Source of the DNA: an uncultured Tateyamaria sp.
GTDB taxonomy: Bacteria > Pseudomonadota > Alphaproteobacteria > Rhodobacterales > Rhodobacteraceae
DNA length: 64,000 bases
Assembly (NCBI RefSeq): GCF_947494755.1
Contig: NZ_CANLVZ010000006.1
Coordinates: 124,001 to 188,000 of the forward strand
Direction of reading: 5' to 3'
The notes under the pieces are model-generated. The model was not told where the DNA came from. It saw nothing but the letters and a program-made list of their open reading frames with translations, and made no database searches. Positions within the stretch are counted from its first letter, which is position 1. Each line of letters opens with the position of its first letter. Positions 33,369 to 42,525 of the stretch are shown in pieces. The position numbers and the translations under genes are program-made.

Positions 33369-34298
33369 CTAAATATCATAAACCAGCCGAAACCCCTGAT
33401 GCCCGGTCGAGCTGTCCGGGGACGAGCCGCTGCGCGCCGCAATTCGATAGCGAAAACAATAGGAAGCGTGACACAGGTAAGACCCCCCTTTGTTCAGCTT
33501 GTACCCTGCCTTGCCCGCATGAGCCGCCTGCACCGCCTTTTTCAGGGACCTCACCTGAAAGGGTTGGCCGGTCCATTCCCAGACATTTCCGACCATGTTG
33601 TAGAGCCCATAGCCGTTGGGATCGAAACTGCGTGCGGGGGCTGTGCCGACAAATCCGTCGCGTCCCAGATCAGTTTGCGGAAACGGCCCCTGCCAGATGT
33701 TGCAGGGGAAATGGCCGTGATCGTTTGGGGCGGTATCGCCCCACGGAAATGGAACGTCGCCCAAGCCCCCACGCGCCGCATGTTCCCACTCGGCCTCGCT
33801 TGGCAAGCGCCCCCCGGCCCATGTTGCAAAGGCCCGCGCATCATTCCAGGTGACATGCACCACCGGGTGATCCGCCTGCCAGGTGTCATCCCCGTCCGGC
33901 CCGTTGATCGCGCGCCAATGCGCCCCTTTGACGATCCGCCACCAGGGGGCGGCCTCGACCACCGGGCTTGGGGGTGCGGACTTGGGCAAGAACCCTTCGA
34001 ACACAAAGGAATCCCCAAACCGCTCGGCTTCGGTGACATAGCCTGTGGCAGACACAAAAGCCGCAAACCGCGCGTTGGTGACGGTGGTGACGTCCATCGC
34101 AAAGGGCTTGAGGGTGACGCGGCGCACCGGGCCTTCGCCATCAAGTGCGATGCCCGGTGTGCCTGTGCCGACAAGGGCGCGGCCTCCGGGAATGATCACG
34201 CGATCCGAGGTGTCCTTGCCGCAGTCAAAGTCAGTATCCGAGCGCGCAAGCCCGCGGCCACCCCGTGCAGGCTGGCAACAGACCTTGCCGTCGCTCAC
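33369..34298 (-). CDS. Formylglycine-generating enzyme (SUMF1/FGE) homologue
   Basis: 309 residues from a GTG that overlaps the upstream stop (GTGA). FGE-sulfatase domain across the whole protein: IPGGRALVGTGTPGIALDGEGPVRRV, VTTVTNARFAAF, HPVVHVTWNDARAFATWAGGRLPSEAEWEHAARG, NMVGNVWEWT, and the C-terminal GGSYLCHASYCFRYR. The two Cys in YLCHASYC match the copper-binding active-site pair of authentic FGE (human Cys336/Cys341), so it should be able to turn a sulfatase Cys into formylglycine. No sulfatase gene is in the window. It sits inside a catabolic operon. Confidence 0.87.
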   Translation of the reverse strand: MSDGKVCCQPARGGRGLARSDTDFDCGKDTSDRVIIPGGRALVGTGTPGIALDGEGPVRRVTLKPFAMDVTTVTNARFAAFVSATGYVTEAERFGDSFVFEGFLPKSAPPSPVVEAAPWWRIVKGAHWRAINGPDGDDTWQADHPVVHVTWNDARAFATWAGGRLPSEAEWEHAARGGLGDVPFPWGDTAPNDHGHFPCNIWQGPFPQTDLGRDGFVGTAPARSFDPNGYGLYNMVGNVWEWTGQPFQVRSLKKAVQAAHAGKAGYKLNKGGSYLCHASYCFRYRIAARSGSSPDSSTGHQGFRLVYDI

Positions 34299-34720
34299 GC
34301 CGGCGTCACCGTGGCCGAAATCGCGGCGAGGGCCGCCTGCCCCACGGCGATGTCCTGATCGCCCGACCCGGACCCAACGCCGATGGCCCCCACAAGGTCG
34401 CCCCCCACATAGATCGGCAATCCGCCGGGCAGCCCCGTCACCCCGTTCTGGGTGGCCGCAGCAATATGGGGGCGCACAGCCTCGGGAATGGTCGTGGTCG
34501 GCGCACCGATTGAGGCGGCGGTGCGCGCCTTGGTCGCGGCACTCTTGCGGCTGAGATATTTGGCCCCGGTCATGCGGATTTCACCCTGCACCTCACCGCT
34601 GGCATCCACGATTACGATGCACTGGGGCTGGCCCGTCTGTTCGGCCGCCGCGATGGCAGCCTCAAGCATCGCCATGACGGCGGCATGGGTCAGCACTTGG
34701 GTGGGCTTTGTCACTTCCAT
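34295..34720 (-). CDS. GlcG/HbpS-family heme-binding-like protein
   Basis: 141 residues. GlcG/HbpS (PF03928) fold: MLEAAIAAAEQTGQPQCIVIVDASGEVQGEIRMTGAKYLSRKSAATKARTA, then NGVTGLPGGLPIYVGGDLVGAIGVGSGSGDQDIAVGQAAL with the Gly-rich loop. Members bind haem or small ligands and often sit in catabolic operons as accessory proteins. Its start overlaps the lactonase stop by one base (TGATG), and its stop overlaps the FGE start (GTGA), so the three genes are likely made in step. Confidence 0.88.
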   Translation of the reverse strand: MEVTKPTQVLTHAAVMAMLEAAIAAAEQTGQPQCIVIVDASGEVQGEIRMTGAKYLSRKSAATKARTAASIGAPTTTIPEAVRPHIAAATQNGVTGLPGGLPIYVGGDLVGAIGVGSGSGDQDIAVGQAALAAISATVTPA

Positions 34721-35643
34721 CAGCGCGCGCCGTTCACGTTCAGGAACACGGAATAAAGCGAGGATGTGGCTGTGATGAACAGCCGGTTCAACTTCGGTCC
34801 GCCAAAGCAGACGTTCGAGACGACCTCGGGGATATGGACCTTTCCGATCAGCGCGCCTGAGGTGTCAAGGCAATGCACCCCGTCGGCTGCCGATGTCCAA
34901 ATGCGCCCGTCACGATCAAAACGGAAACCATCGAAGAAGCCATTGGTGCAATCCGCGAAATGCACCGCAGGCCCAAGCGTTTTGCCATCCGCCTCGACGA
35001 CGTGCCGCCGGATGTAGGCAGGCCCGTCCAGCGCGTGGGTGCCGCCTGTGTCGGCAATGAACAACTCGGTCTCATCGGGTGAAAAGGCGAGCCCATTGGG
35101 TTTGACATAGTCCTTGGTGACGACCGCGATCTCTTCGCTTTCGGGGTCCCATCGATAGACATAGCAGGCCCCTATTTCGCTTTCGGCGCGCTCGCCTTCG
35201 TAATCCATCATGATCCCATAGCTGGGATCGGTGAACCAGATCGAGCCGTCCGATTTCACCACCACGTCATTGGGGGAATTGAGGCGCTTGCCCTCGAATC
35301 GGTCCGCAATGATCTTGATGGATCCGTCATGTTCGGTGCGGGTCACCCGACGCGCCAGATGTTCGCAGGACACAAGGCGGCCCTGGCCGTCCACGGTATG
35401 CCCGTTCGAGTTGTTGGCAGGTGCCCGGAACACAGACACAGACCCGTCCGTTTCATCCCACCGCATCATCCGGTTGTTGGGGATGTCGGACCAGACCACG
35501 TAACGCCCCGGCGCGAACCACGCAGGGCCTTCGTGCCAGCGCCCGCCCGAGGCCAGCCGCTCCACCCGCGCATGGCCGATATAGCAGGCCTCGAACGCAG
35601 GGTCCAAAACCTCAAATCCTGTCCCCTCAATCACACCGTGCAC
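34720..35643 (-). CDS. SMP-30/gluconolactonase-family lactonase
   Basis: 307 residues from GTG at 35643 with GGGGGAT close upstream; a second GTG three codons later is possible. Six-bladed SMP-30 propeller: WHEGPAWF (metal Glu), WSDIPNNRMMRWDE, ANNSNGHTVDGQGRL (Asn), RLNSPNDVVVKSDGSIWFTDPSYG, KPNGLAFSPDETELFIADTGG (Asp, Asn). Such calcium/zinc lactonases open sugar-acid lactones. First gene of an operon (lactonase, GlcG-like, FGE-like, TtuC-type, dehalogenase-type) with overlapping ends; probably sugar-acid or hydroxy-acid breakdown. Regulation likely from the palindrome at 35782. Confidence 0.87.
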   Translation of the reverse strand: MHGVIEGTGFEVLDPAFEACYIGHARVERLASGGRWHEGPAWFAPGRYVVWSDIPNNRMMRWDETDGSVSVFRAPANNSNGHTVDGQGRLVSCEHLARRVTRTEHDGSIKIIADRFEGKRLNSPNDVVVKSDGSIWFTDPSYGIMMDYEGERAESEIGACYVYRWDPESEEIAVVTKDYVKPNGLAFSPDETELFIADTGGTHALDGPAYIRRHVVEADGKTLGPAVHFADCTNGFFDGFRFDRDGRIWTSAADGVHCLDTSGALIGKVHIPEVVSNVCFGGPKLNRLFITATSSLYSVFLNVNGAR

Positions 35644-35781
35644 GCCGCATCCCCCTTGACCTTTGTTGTGACGCAACCTGCCCTGCGCATACCTCGCTTG
35701 GCAAGGGCCGCCCGCGCACAGGCCAAGGCACGCCGATGGCACTGATCGCACGATCTTGTCTCTTGCATGACCGGCGGTTCA

Positions 35782-35798
35782 ATCTACCGTAGGTAGAT
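35782..35798. promoter_or_regulatory. Perfect palindrome between divergent operons (operator candidate)
   Basis: ATCTACC GTA GGTAGAT: two 7-base arms around a 3-base spacer, in the roughly 200 bases separating the lactonase start (35643, leftward) and the iorA start (35841, rightward). Size and symmetry suit a TetR- or GntR-type repressor site; no regulator gene lies next to it. Confidence 0.5.
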
Positions 35799-35840
35799 GA
35801 CCTACTCACAATGCAGACCCCAGCCACAGGAGAGTTCAGC

Positions 35841-36305
35841 ATGGCAATTTCCCTAAAATTGAATGGTAAGGATCAAACGGTCGAGGCCGAACCCGGCACC
35901 CCGCTTTTATGGGTCATTCGCGACGAGTTGAAGATGACCGGCACCAAGTTTGGCTGCGGGGTCGCGTCCTGCGGGGCCTGCACCGTGCACCTGAACGGCC
36001 AGCCCGTGCGCTCGTGCCAGACCTATATCGAGGATGTGGAAGGCGCCGAGATCACCACCATCGAGGCCATGGAAGACACCAAGATCGGCGGCGCCGTGCA
36101 GCAGGCATGGGTCGAGCTGGACGTGGTCCAGTGTGGGTACTGCCAGTCTGGCCAGATCATGTCTGCCGTCGGTCTGCTCTCGGAAAACCCCAAGCCAACC
36201 GCGCAGGAAATCGACGATTACATGTGGGGCAATGCCTGCCGCTGCGCCACCTATCAACGCATCCGTGCTGGCATCCAGCGCGCCGCTGACATTCTGGAGG
36301 CCTGA
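35841..36305 (+). CDS. iorA: [2Fe-2S] subunit of an isoquinoline 1-oxidoreductase-type molybdoenzyme
   Basis: 154 residues from the ATG at 35841 (AGGAG ahead). Two [2Fe-2S] domains: plant-type FGCGVASCGACTVHLNGQPVRSC (Cys set of the first cluster) and the C-terminal QCGYCQSGQIM with NACRCATYQRI. It carries electrons from the molybdopterin-cytosine-dinucleotide large subunit encoded directly downstream. Usual length for IorA-type small subunits, which lack an FAD subunit. Substrate may be an N-heterocycle or an aldehyde. Confidence 0.93.
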   Translation: MAISLKLNGKDQTVEAEPGTPLLWVIRDELKMTGTKFGCGVASCGACTVHLNGQPVRSCQTYIEDVEGAEITTIEAMEDTKIGGAVQQAWVELDVVQCGYCQSGQIMSAVGLLSENPKPTAQEIDDYMWGNACRCATYQRIRAGIQRAADILEA

Positions 36306-36306
36306 T

Positions 36307-38484
36307 ATGACACTCGATACATCCCGCCGCGCCTTCCTTGCCGGGGCCGCCGCCGTTGGCACCGCCTTGGTCGTGGGCATCCGCCCCGACGGCGCACTTG
36401 CCGCCAATGCCGACACGATGCTGAATCCCTTTGTGCGCATCACGCCCGATGGGCAGGTCACGGCCATCGTCAAACATTTCGAGATGGGTCAGGGCCCTGT
36501 CACAGGCCTCACCACCCTCATCGCCGAAGAGCTGGGCCTGACCATGGACCAGATCGACTACGACTTTGCGCCGTCAAACCCCGAAGTCTACGCCAACATG
36601 TTGCTCGGCCCGATCCAAGGCACCGGTGGCTCGACTGCCATGGCCAATGCCTATGCCCAGTATCGTCAGGCCGGGGCTGCGGCGCGCGAAATGCTGATCG
36701 CGGCGGCTGCCGAAACATGGGGTGTCGACGCAGGCACGCTCAAGATCGAAGACGGCATGGTCACGGGCGCGGGCAACTCCGCCCCGTTGGCCGCGTTCGT
36801 GGCCAAGGCTGCGACCCTTGATGCACCCGCCGTGCCACGGCTCAAGGACCCGTCCGAGTTCCGCCTGATCGGCAACGCCGACGTACGCCGCCTCGACAGC
36901 GCGGCCAAGGGCAATGGCACAGCGATGTATGGGATGGACCTGCACCTGCCCGACCAGATGGTCACGATGATCGCACGTCCTGAACAGCAACGCGCCACGG
37001 TCGTCAGCTTTGACGACAGCGCGGCGCGCGAGATCAAGGGGTTTATCAGCGCCGCGACCCTGCCCAACCACACAGGTGTTGCCGTCTTTGCCGAGCACAC
37101 GTGGGCGGCGATGCGGGCGCGCGACGCGCTGGACGTGACATGGGACACGTCGAGCGCCGAAACCCGCAGCTCGGACGAGATCGAGGCCGAAATCCGCGCT
37201 GCCTTGGAGGCGGAACCCGCCTACAATGTCAACAAGACAGACGCGGCCGCGACCCAAGCCGCCCTCGACGGGGCCGCGCAGGTGGTCGAAGAGACGTTCT
37301 ATTTCCCTCTCCTCGCCCACGCCCCGATGGAGCCGCTGAACTGCACGATCGAGGCCACGGCAGATGGCGGCATTCTGATGCATGACGCCGCCCAGATCCC
37401 GACCTTGCCCCATAGTGCCATGGCGCAAATCTTTGATCTGCCGATGGAGAAAATCCAGATCAAGACCATGCTGGCGGGTGGCTCGTTCGGGCGACGCGCC
37501 ACACCCGAGGCGGATTATCAGGTCGAGGCGGCGCTGGCCTTTGCCACAACGGACCGCACCCGCCCCGTCAAGCTGGTCTGGTCGCGCGAAGATGATCTGC
37601 GCTCGGGCTATTTCCGCCCGGCCTTCGGCCACAAAGTGCGCGTCGGCCTTGATGAGGCGGGCAACATTGTCGGATGGGATCACCGCATCGCGGGCCAGTC
37701 CATCATGAAGGGCACACCGTTTGAGCAATTCCTCGTCCATGACGGTGTCGATCACAGCTCGGTCGAGGGGGCATCCGACACACCCTACCAGATCCCCGGC
37801 GCGCATTTCGGGCTGACGGATACGGAAAAGGCGACCAGCACGCTTTGGTGGCGCTCCGTCGGGCACACGCACACGGCCTATGTGATGGAGACCATGATGG
37901 ACAAAGCCGCCAAGGCAGCGGGCGTTGATCCGGTCGATTATCGGCTGCAATACCTCACCGGTGACGGCGTGGACCAACAGCGCAAGGCGGGCGTTCTGCG
38001 TCTGGCGGCGGAAAAAGCCGGTTGGGGCAACGCCCCTGCGGGTCACACCCAAGGAATCGCCGTCCACAAGAGCTTTGCCAGCTATGTGGCTGAAGTCGTG
38101 GAGATCTCCGGCAACGCAGAGGATGGCGTCAAGATTGAAAAGGTCACCTGCGCCGTTGATTGCGGGCTGGCCGTTAACCCGGATGTGATCAAGGCCCAGA
38201 TGGAGGGCGGCATCGGGTACGGCATCGGGCACAACATGCGCGACAAGATCACGTTGACGGGCGGGGTCGTGGACCAGTTCAACTTCCCCGATTATGAACC
38301 GCTGCGGATCAGCGATATTGGCGCGATCGATGTCCATATCGTTCCCTCGGCTGAGCCACCCACCGGCGTGGGTGAGCCGGGCACACCCCCCGCTGCTGCC
38401 GCCCTTGCCAATGCGATTGCCGCTGCAAGCGATGTGCGGATCGGTGCACTGCCGCTGGCCGATAACGGCATCAGCTTCGCCTGA
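36307..38484 (+). CDS. iorB: Molybdopterin-binding large subunit, isoquinoline 1-oxidoreductase beta type
   Basis: 725 residues. Tat signal TSRRAFLAGAAAVG at the start (the enzyme is presumably folded with cofactor before export). Xanthine-oxidase-family molybdopterin domain: LPHSAMAQIFD, AGGSFGRRATPEADY, REDDLRSGYFRP, and the C-terminal GVGEPGTPPAAAAL, whose Glu is the catalytic base of the family. Mo hydroxylase of N-heterocycles or aldehydes. Needs a sulfurating chaperone (XdhC/CoxF type) not present here. Starts one base after iorA ends. A strong hairpin follows at 38493; modABC lies 22 kb away. Confidence 0.91.
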   Translation: MTLDTSRRAFLAGAAAVGTALVVGIRPDGALAANADTMLNPFVRITPDGQVTAIVKHFEMGQGPVTGLTTLIAEELGLTMDQIDYDFAPSNPEVYANMLLGPIQGTGGSTAMANAYAQYRQAGAAAREMLIAAAAETWGVDAGTLKIEDGMVTGAGNSAPLAAFVAKAATLDAPAVPRLKDPSEFRLIGNADVRRLDSAAKGNGTAMYGMDLHLPDQMVTMIARPEQQRATVVSFDDSAAREIKGFISAATLPNHTGVAVFAEHTWAAMRARDALDVTWDTSSAETRSSDEIEAEIRAALEAEPAYNVNKTDAAATQAALDGAAQVVEETFYFPLLAHAPMEPLNCTIEATADGGILMHDAAQIPTLPHSAMAQIFDLPMEKIQIKTMLAGGSFGRRATPEADYQVEAALAFATTDRTRPVKLVWSREDDLRSGYFRPAFGHKVRVGLDEAGNIVGWDHRIAGQSIMKGTPFEQFLVHDGVDHSSVEGASDTPYQIPGAHFGLTDTEKATSTLWWRSVGHTHTAYVMETMMDKAAKAAGVDPVDYRLQYLTGDGVDQQRKAGVLRLAAEKAGWGNAPAGHTQGIAVHKSFASYVAEVVEISGNAEDGVKIEKVTCAVDCGLAVNPDVIKAQMEGGIGYGIGHNMRDKITLTGGVVDQFNFPDYEPLRISDIGAIDVHIVPSAEPPTGVGEPGTPPAAAALANAIAAASDVRIGALPLADNGISFA

Positions 38485-38492
38485 GCCATGCC

Positions 38493-38520
38493 GCCTCCGG
38501 ACCCCTACGGGTCCGGAGGC
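38493..38520 (+). terminator. Strong hairpin after iorB
   Basis: GCCTCCGGACCC, loop CTAC, GGGTCCGGAGGC: perfect 12-bp stem. Downstream GCGCTTCCCCTT is only weakly T-rich. Confidence 0.75.
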
Positions 38521-38590
38521 GCGCTTCCCCTTGTGATTTGCGCACCCATCGCGATGATGCCTGCAACTGGCAATCAAGCAGGGTGCAAAG

Positions 38591-39496
38591 ATGACCAATT
38601 CCCAAAACACGGCTGTGATCGGCCTCGGCTCTATGGGCTACGGCATCGCGCAATCCTGCGTGGCCGGGGGGCTGACAACCTACGGTTTTGACGTCCGCCC
38701 CGAGGTCACCGCCCGCTTTCAGGCGGAAAGCGGCGCGCAGGGCACGCTGGCAGAGGTCGCGCCAAAGCTCGCCTCGCTGATTGTTGCGGTCCTGAATGCG
38801 GCACAGACCGAGGACGTGCTGTTCGGCCCGGATGGCATCGCGCAACACCTCACCCCCAGCACCGTCGTGATCGCCTGCGCCACAGTCGCGCCGGACTTTG
38901 CGCGCGAGATGGAGTCGCGCTGCGCCGCCCACGACTTGCACTACCTCGACGCGCCCATCTCGGGCGGGTCGATCAAGGCGGCCCAAGGCGCGCTCAGCAT
39001 CATGGCGGCAGGCACGCCCGCCGCGTTCGACGCCGCCCAGACCACGCTTGACGCCATCGCCGAAACTGTGTTCCGCCTTGGCGACGAAGCAGGCCCCGGA
39101 TCGGCGATGAAGGCGGTGAACCAGTTGCTCGCCGGTGTGCACATCGCGACCATGGCCGAGGCGCTGACCTTCGGCATGACCCAAGGCGTCGCGCCCGACC
39201 AGTTCGTCGAGGTGATCAGCAAATGCGCAGGCTCAAGCTGGATGCTGGAAAACCGCGCGCCCCATATCGTGGCGGGGGATTACACACCGCATTCATCGAT
39301 CAACATCTGGCCCAAGGATCTGGGAATCGTGCTCGACATCGCGAAATCCGCGCAGTTCAGCGCCCCCATCACCGCCGCCGCCCTGCAACAGTTCGTGGCC
39401 GCTGCGGGTATGGGGCTGGGGGGTGAGGATGATGCGGCCGTCGCCAAGGTCTATGCCCGCAATGCGCAACTCACGTTGCCGGGGGAAGAGGCGTGA
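38591..39496 (+). CDS. ltnD: L-threonate dehydrogenase-type HIBADH-family enzyme
   Basis: 301 residues. N-terminal NAD-binding GLGSMGYGIAQ, the DAPISGGSIKAAQGALSIMA block of hydroxyisobutyrate-dehydrogenase enzymes, and the catalytic lysine in GPGSAMKAVNQLLAG. IWPKDLGIVLDIAK marks the LtnD subgroup. LtnD oxidises L-threonate to 2-oxo-tetronate. The next gene, a 2-oxo-tetronate isomerase homologue, overlaps by 4 bases (GTGA), which supports the threonate assignment. Confidence 0.85.
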   Translation: MTNSQNTAVIGLGSMGYGIAQSCVAGGLTTYGFDVRPEVTARFQAESGAQGTLAEVAPKLASLIVAVLNAAQTEDVLFGPDGIAQHLTPSTVVIACATVAPDFAREMESRCAAHDLHYLDAPISGGSIKAAQGALSIMAAGTPAAFDAAQTTLDAIAETVFRLGDEAGPGSAMKAVNQLLAGVHIATMAEALTFGMTQGVAPDQFVEVISKCAGSSWMLENRAPHIVAGDYTPHSSINIWPKDLGIVLDIAKSAQFSAPITAAALQQFVAAAGMGLGGEDDAAVAKVYARNAQLTLPGEEA

Positions 39497-40251
39497 AGTT
39501 CTCGGCCAATCTCGGGTTCCTTTGGGCTGACCGCCCCCTGCCAGACGCCATACATGCCGCCAAAGTCGCAGGGTTCGACGCAGTGGAATGCCACTGGCCC
39601 TATGCCACCCCCGCAGACGAGGTCAAAGCCGCGCTGGACGCGACCGGCTTGCCGATGCTGGGGCTGAATACGGACCGAGGCGATGTCGGGGGGGGCGAGA
39701 ACGGGCTGTGCTCTCTGGTGGGACGCGAGAATGACGCCCACGCATCAATCACCCAAGCCATCGAATATGCGGTGCGGATCGGGGCCGGAGCGGTGCATGT
39801 TATGGCCGGATTCGCGAGCGGTGCGCCGGCGCATGAGACGTTCATCTCGAACCTACGCTTCGCTTGTTCCAGCGCCGAAACCCACGGGCTGACCATCCTG
39901 ATCGAACCGCTCAACCGCCACGACGCGCCCGGCTACTTCCTGCAAAGCACCGATCAAGCCCGCGCGATCATCGCTGAGGTAGACAAACCCAACCTCAAGC
40001 TGATGTTCGACTGCTATCATGTGGGCAGGACCGAGGGCGATATCCTAACCCGCATCGCCGATCTGCGCGACATCATCGGGCATATCCAGTTCGCGTCCGT
40101 TCCCGACAGGGGCGCGCCGGATCACGGAGAGTTGGACTACGCACACATCTTTGCCGCGCTCGCAGACTGGCCGCGACCGCTCGGGGCCGAATACAAGCCC
40201 GGCGACGATACCCACGCTACGCTCGGCTGGCTGGCGCGCTATCGCGATTGA
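39493..40251 (+). CDS. otnI: 2-oxo-tetronate isomerase / hydroxypyruvate isomerase family protein
   Basis: 252 residues from a GTG overlapping the ltnD stop. TIM-barrel xylose-isomerase-like fold: FDAVECHWPYATPADEVKAAL, NTDRGDVGGGENGLCSLVGRE, ILIEPLNRHDAPGYFL (metal Glu), LKLMFDCYHVGRTEGD and GAEYKPGDDT (metal Glu). The position after ltnD argues for OtnI rather than hydroxypyruvate isomerase. The kinase and aldolase steps (OtnK, OtnC) are not in the window. The stop overlaps arsJ by 35 bases, convergently. Confidence 0.85.
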   Translation: MKFSANLGFLWADRPLPDAIHAAKVAGFDAVECHWPYATPADEVKAALDATGLPMLGLNTDRGDVGGGENGLCSLVGRENDAHASITQAIEYAVRIGAGAVHVMAGFASGAPAHETFISNLRFACSSAETHGLTILIEPLNRHDAPGYFLQSTDQARAIIAEVDKPNLKLMFDCYHVGRTEGDILTRIADLRDIIGHIQFASVPDRGAPDHGELDYAHIFAALADWPRPLGAEYKPGDDTHATLGWLARYRD

Positions 40252-41479
40252 TCCGCCCGATCGACAACCAACTGAGCGCGATCATCAAGGCCGCCGTTCC
40301 CAGACACAGGGGCAGACCGCCGATCTGGTAAGTCAGCCCCGACAGAACCGTGCCGATCAGCCGCCCCGCCGCGTTCGCCATGTAGTAAAACCCCACATCC
40401 ATCGTGACCCGCTCGGCACTTGTGAAGGCGAGGATCAGGTAGGAATGCAGGCTTGAGTTGAGCGCGAACAGCACGCCAAAGATCAGCAGACCCAGCACCA
40501 CGATGCCCGTCAGCCATGGGGCTGGCGCGCCAACGGCCCACACGATCAGCGCAAGCGCGGCAGTCACGATGGCCAGCGTGCCGACCCAGAAGCGCGCAGC
40601 GGAGGCCAGGTCCACCTCACTGCGCCCGGCACTGCGCAGGATCGCCGGGGCCTGCATCTGCACTGCTCCATACAGGATCACCCACAGCGCCATGAAGGTG
40701 CCGATCAAGAAGAAGGCCGCGCGCTGGCCTTCGGGCGTCCCATCGCTCAGCACGCTGTAGAAATAGATGGGGATGCCAACCACGAACCACACGTCGCGCG
40801 CGCCGAACAGGAATACGCGCGCTGCACTCAGCCAGTTGATGCGGGGGTTTTTCGACCAGACCTCGGCGAATTTGGCGTCCTTGCGCCCCATGGGCAGTCC
40901 CGGTGGCATCCGCAAGATTACGGCGATCAGGATCAGACCCAGCATTGCGGCCATGCCCAACACGCTCGGAACGAAGCCGAACAGCGCCAACGTCCCGGCC
41001 CCGAGCAGAAAGCCGAGACCCTTCACCGCGTTCTTCGATCCCGTCAGCAGCGCGACCCACCGGAACAGCCCGTCGCCTGCGGGGGCGAGCACCTTCACCG
41101 CAGATTTCGACGACATCTTGGCCAGATCCTTGGCCACGCCGGACAGTCCCTGCACGGCCATCACGAACACGACCGAGGCGGCCACGGACCATGCCGGATC
41201 AAGCTGCGCCAGGGCAATCAGCGCGACGATCTGCAACCCGAGGCCGACATAAAGCGTGCTGGTCACCCCAAACCGCGCCGCGATCCAACCCGCCGACAGG
41301 TTCGTGATAACGCCCGCAATTTCATACAGCACAAAGAGATAAGCCAACTGCACCGGCGAAAAGCCGAGCCCATTGAAATGCAGCAGCACCAGCATCCGCA
41401 ACGCGCCGTCCGTCAACATAAACGCCCAATAGGCCGCCGTCACCGCCACATAGGCGGCAAAGCCCGCCGGTCGGCTCAC
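40217..41479 (-). CDS. arsJ: ArsJ-type major facilitator transporter
   Basis: 420 residues from the GTG that overlaps the upstream gapdh stop (GTGA); a longer frame exists but would run 55 bases into gapdh. Twelve membrane helices; conserved parts such as [32 protein letters not shown] and [19 protein letters not shown] follow the ArsJ group. With an adjacent glyceraldehyde-3-phosphate dehydrogenase, ArsJ exports 1-arseno-3-phosphoglycerate and gives arsenate resistance. Here the pair is on the same strand as and just after a galactoside operon, an unusual place with no arsR or arsC visible. Confidence 0.86.
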   Translation of the reverse strand: MSRPAGFAAYVAVTAAYWAFMLTDGALRMLVLLHFNGLGFSPVQLAYLFVLYEIAGVITNLSAGWIAARFGVTSTLYVGLGLQIVALIALAQLDPAWSVAASVVFVMAVQGLSGVAKDLAKMSSKSAVKVLAPAGDGLFRWVALLTGSKNAVKGLGFLLGAGTLALFGFVPSVLGMAAMLGLILIAVILRMPPGLPMGRKDAKFAEVWSKNPRINWLSAARVFLFGARDVWFVVGIPIYFYSVLSDGTPEGQRAAFFLIGTFMALWVILYGAVQMQAPAILRSAGRSEVDLASAARFWVGTLAIVTAALALIVWAVGAPAPWLTGIVVLGLLIFGVLFALNSSLHSYLILAFTSAERVTMDVGFYYMANAAGRLIGTVLSGLTYQIGGLPLCLGTAALMIALSWLSIGRINRDSAPASRA

Positions 41480-42468
41480 AACCGCGCGCCCACCATTTGA
41501 GCGACATCCACCAGCCGGTGCGCATAGCCCCATTCGTTGTCATACCAGGCATAAATCTTCACCTGCGTGCCGTTTACGACCATGGTCGAGGGCGCGTCGA
41601 TGATGCACGAGCGGGGATCATTCGTGTAGTCGGTCGACACCAGCGGTCGTGTTTCATACCCCAAGATCCCGTTCAGCGGTCCTGCGGCAGCGGCTTCGAA
41701 CAGCGCGTTGACCTCTTCGACCGTGGTGTCGCGCGCCACTTCGAAAACGCAATCGGTCAGCGAGGCATTCAAAAGCGGCACCCGCACCGCATGTCCATTC
41801 AGCTTGCCCGCAAGCTCGGGATAGATCAGCGTGATCGCCGTGGCGGACCCCGTGGTCGTGGGGATCAGCGAGTTGAGGGCCGAGCGCGCGCGGCGCAAAT
41901 CCTGGGCGGGCCGGTCAACTATGGTTTGCGTGTTGGTGACGTCATGGATCGTGGTGATCGAGCCGTGCCTGATCCCCAACCCTTCGTGAACCACTTTAAC
42001 AACGGGCGCCAAGCAATTGGTTGTGCAGGAGGCTGCAGTGACGATGGACTGATCAACGTAGGCATCATCATTGACGCCAAAGACAATGTTCGCGGTGTCC
42101 CCCTCTTTGACCGGGGCCGATACGATCACCTTTTTCACGCCCGCCGCAAAATATGGGGCAAGCTGGGTTTCGGTCTTGAAGACGCCCGTGCAGTCGATGA
42201 CGACATCCACCCCGTCAAGCGGCAGGTCCTCGATCCGGCGGGCGTTAAGCGCGGGGATGCGGGTGCCGCCGATGGTGATTGAGGTCTCGTCCGCGCCGAA
42301 CTCTGCGGGCCAGCGCCCATGTACTGTGTCGAACTCAAGCAGGTGCGCATGCATCGCCGGGTCGCCCACTGCATCGTTGACAAAAGCGATGTTGCAGCCA
42401 CGTTCCAGCAAGGGGCGCAGCGCGATTTTACCGATGCGGCCGAGGCCGTTGAGAGCATAGGTGGTCAT
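41476..42468 (-). CDS. ArsJ-associated glyceraldehyde-3-phosphate dehydrogenase
   Basis: 330 residues. GAPDH with NAD fold [19 protein letters not shown], catalytic Cys in [12 protein letters not shown] (about 148), catalytic His downstream and the C-terminal [11 protein letters not shown]. The sequence departs from the glycolytic type as ArsJ-linked GAPDHs do. In that pathway it forms 1-arseno-3-phosphoglycerate from glyceraldehyde 3-phosphate and arsenate. Alternatively it could simply process the glyceraldehyde 3-phosphate made by DgoA from the galactose pathway just upstream. 57 bases after the beta-galactosidase stop. Confidence 0.86.
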   Translation of the reverse strand: MTTYALNGLGRIGKIALRPLLERGCNIAFVNDAVGDPAMHAHLLEFDTVHGRWPAEFGADETSITIGGTRIPALNARRIEDLPLDGVDVVIDCTGVFKTETQLAPYFAAGVKKVIVSAPVKEGDTANIVFGVNDDAYVDQSIVTAASCTTNCLAPVVKVVHEGLGIRHGSITTIHDVTNTQTIVDRPAQDLRRARSALNSLIPTTTGSATAITLIYPELAGKLNGHAVRVPLLNASLTDCVFEVARDTTVEEVNALFEAAAAGPLNGILGYETRPLVSTDYTNDPRSCIIDAPSTMVVNGTQVKIYAWYDNEWGYAHRLVDVAQMVGARL

Positions 42469-42525
42469 AGGCAGGCTTTCGTGCAGCAGGGTCTGTGCGC
42501 CCTATGTCAGCCGCGTGTGACAGTT

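Noticed and set aside
32655-34358. 567-residue plus-strand frame across the TtuC-type and FGE genes
   Set aside because: Crosses two genes with clear families on the other strand; no motif of its own.
36574-38610. 678-residue minus-strand frame opposite iorB
   Set aside because: Antisense shadow of a well-conserved molybdoenzyme gene.
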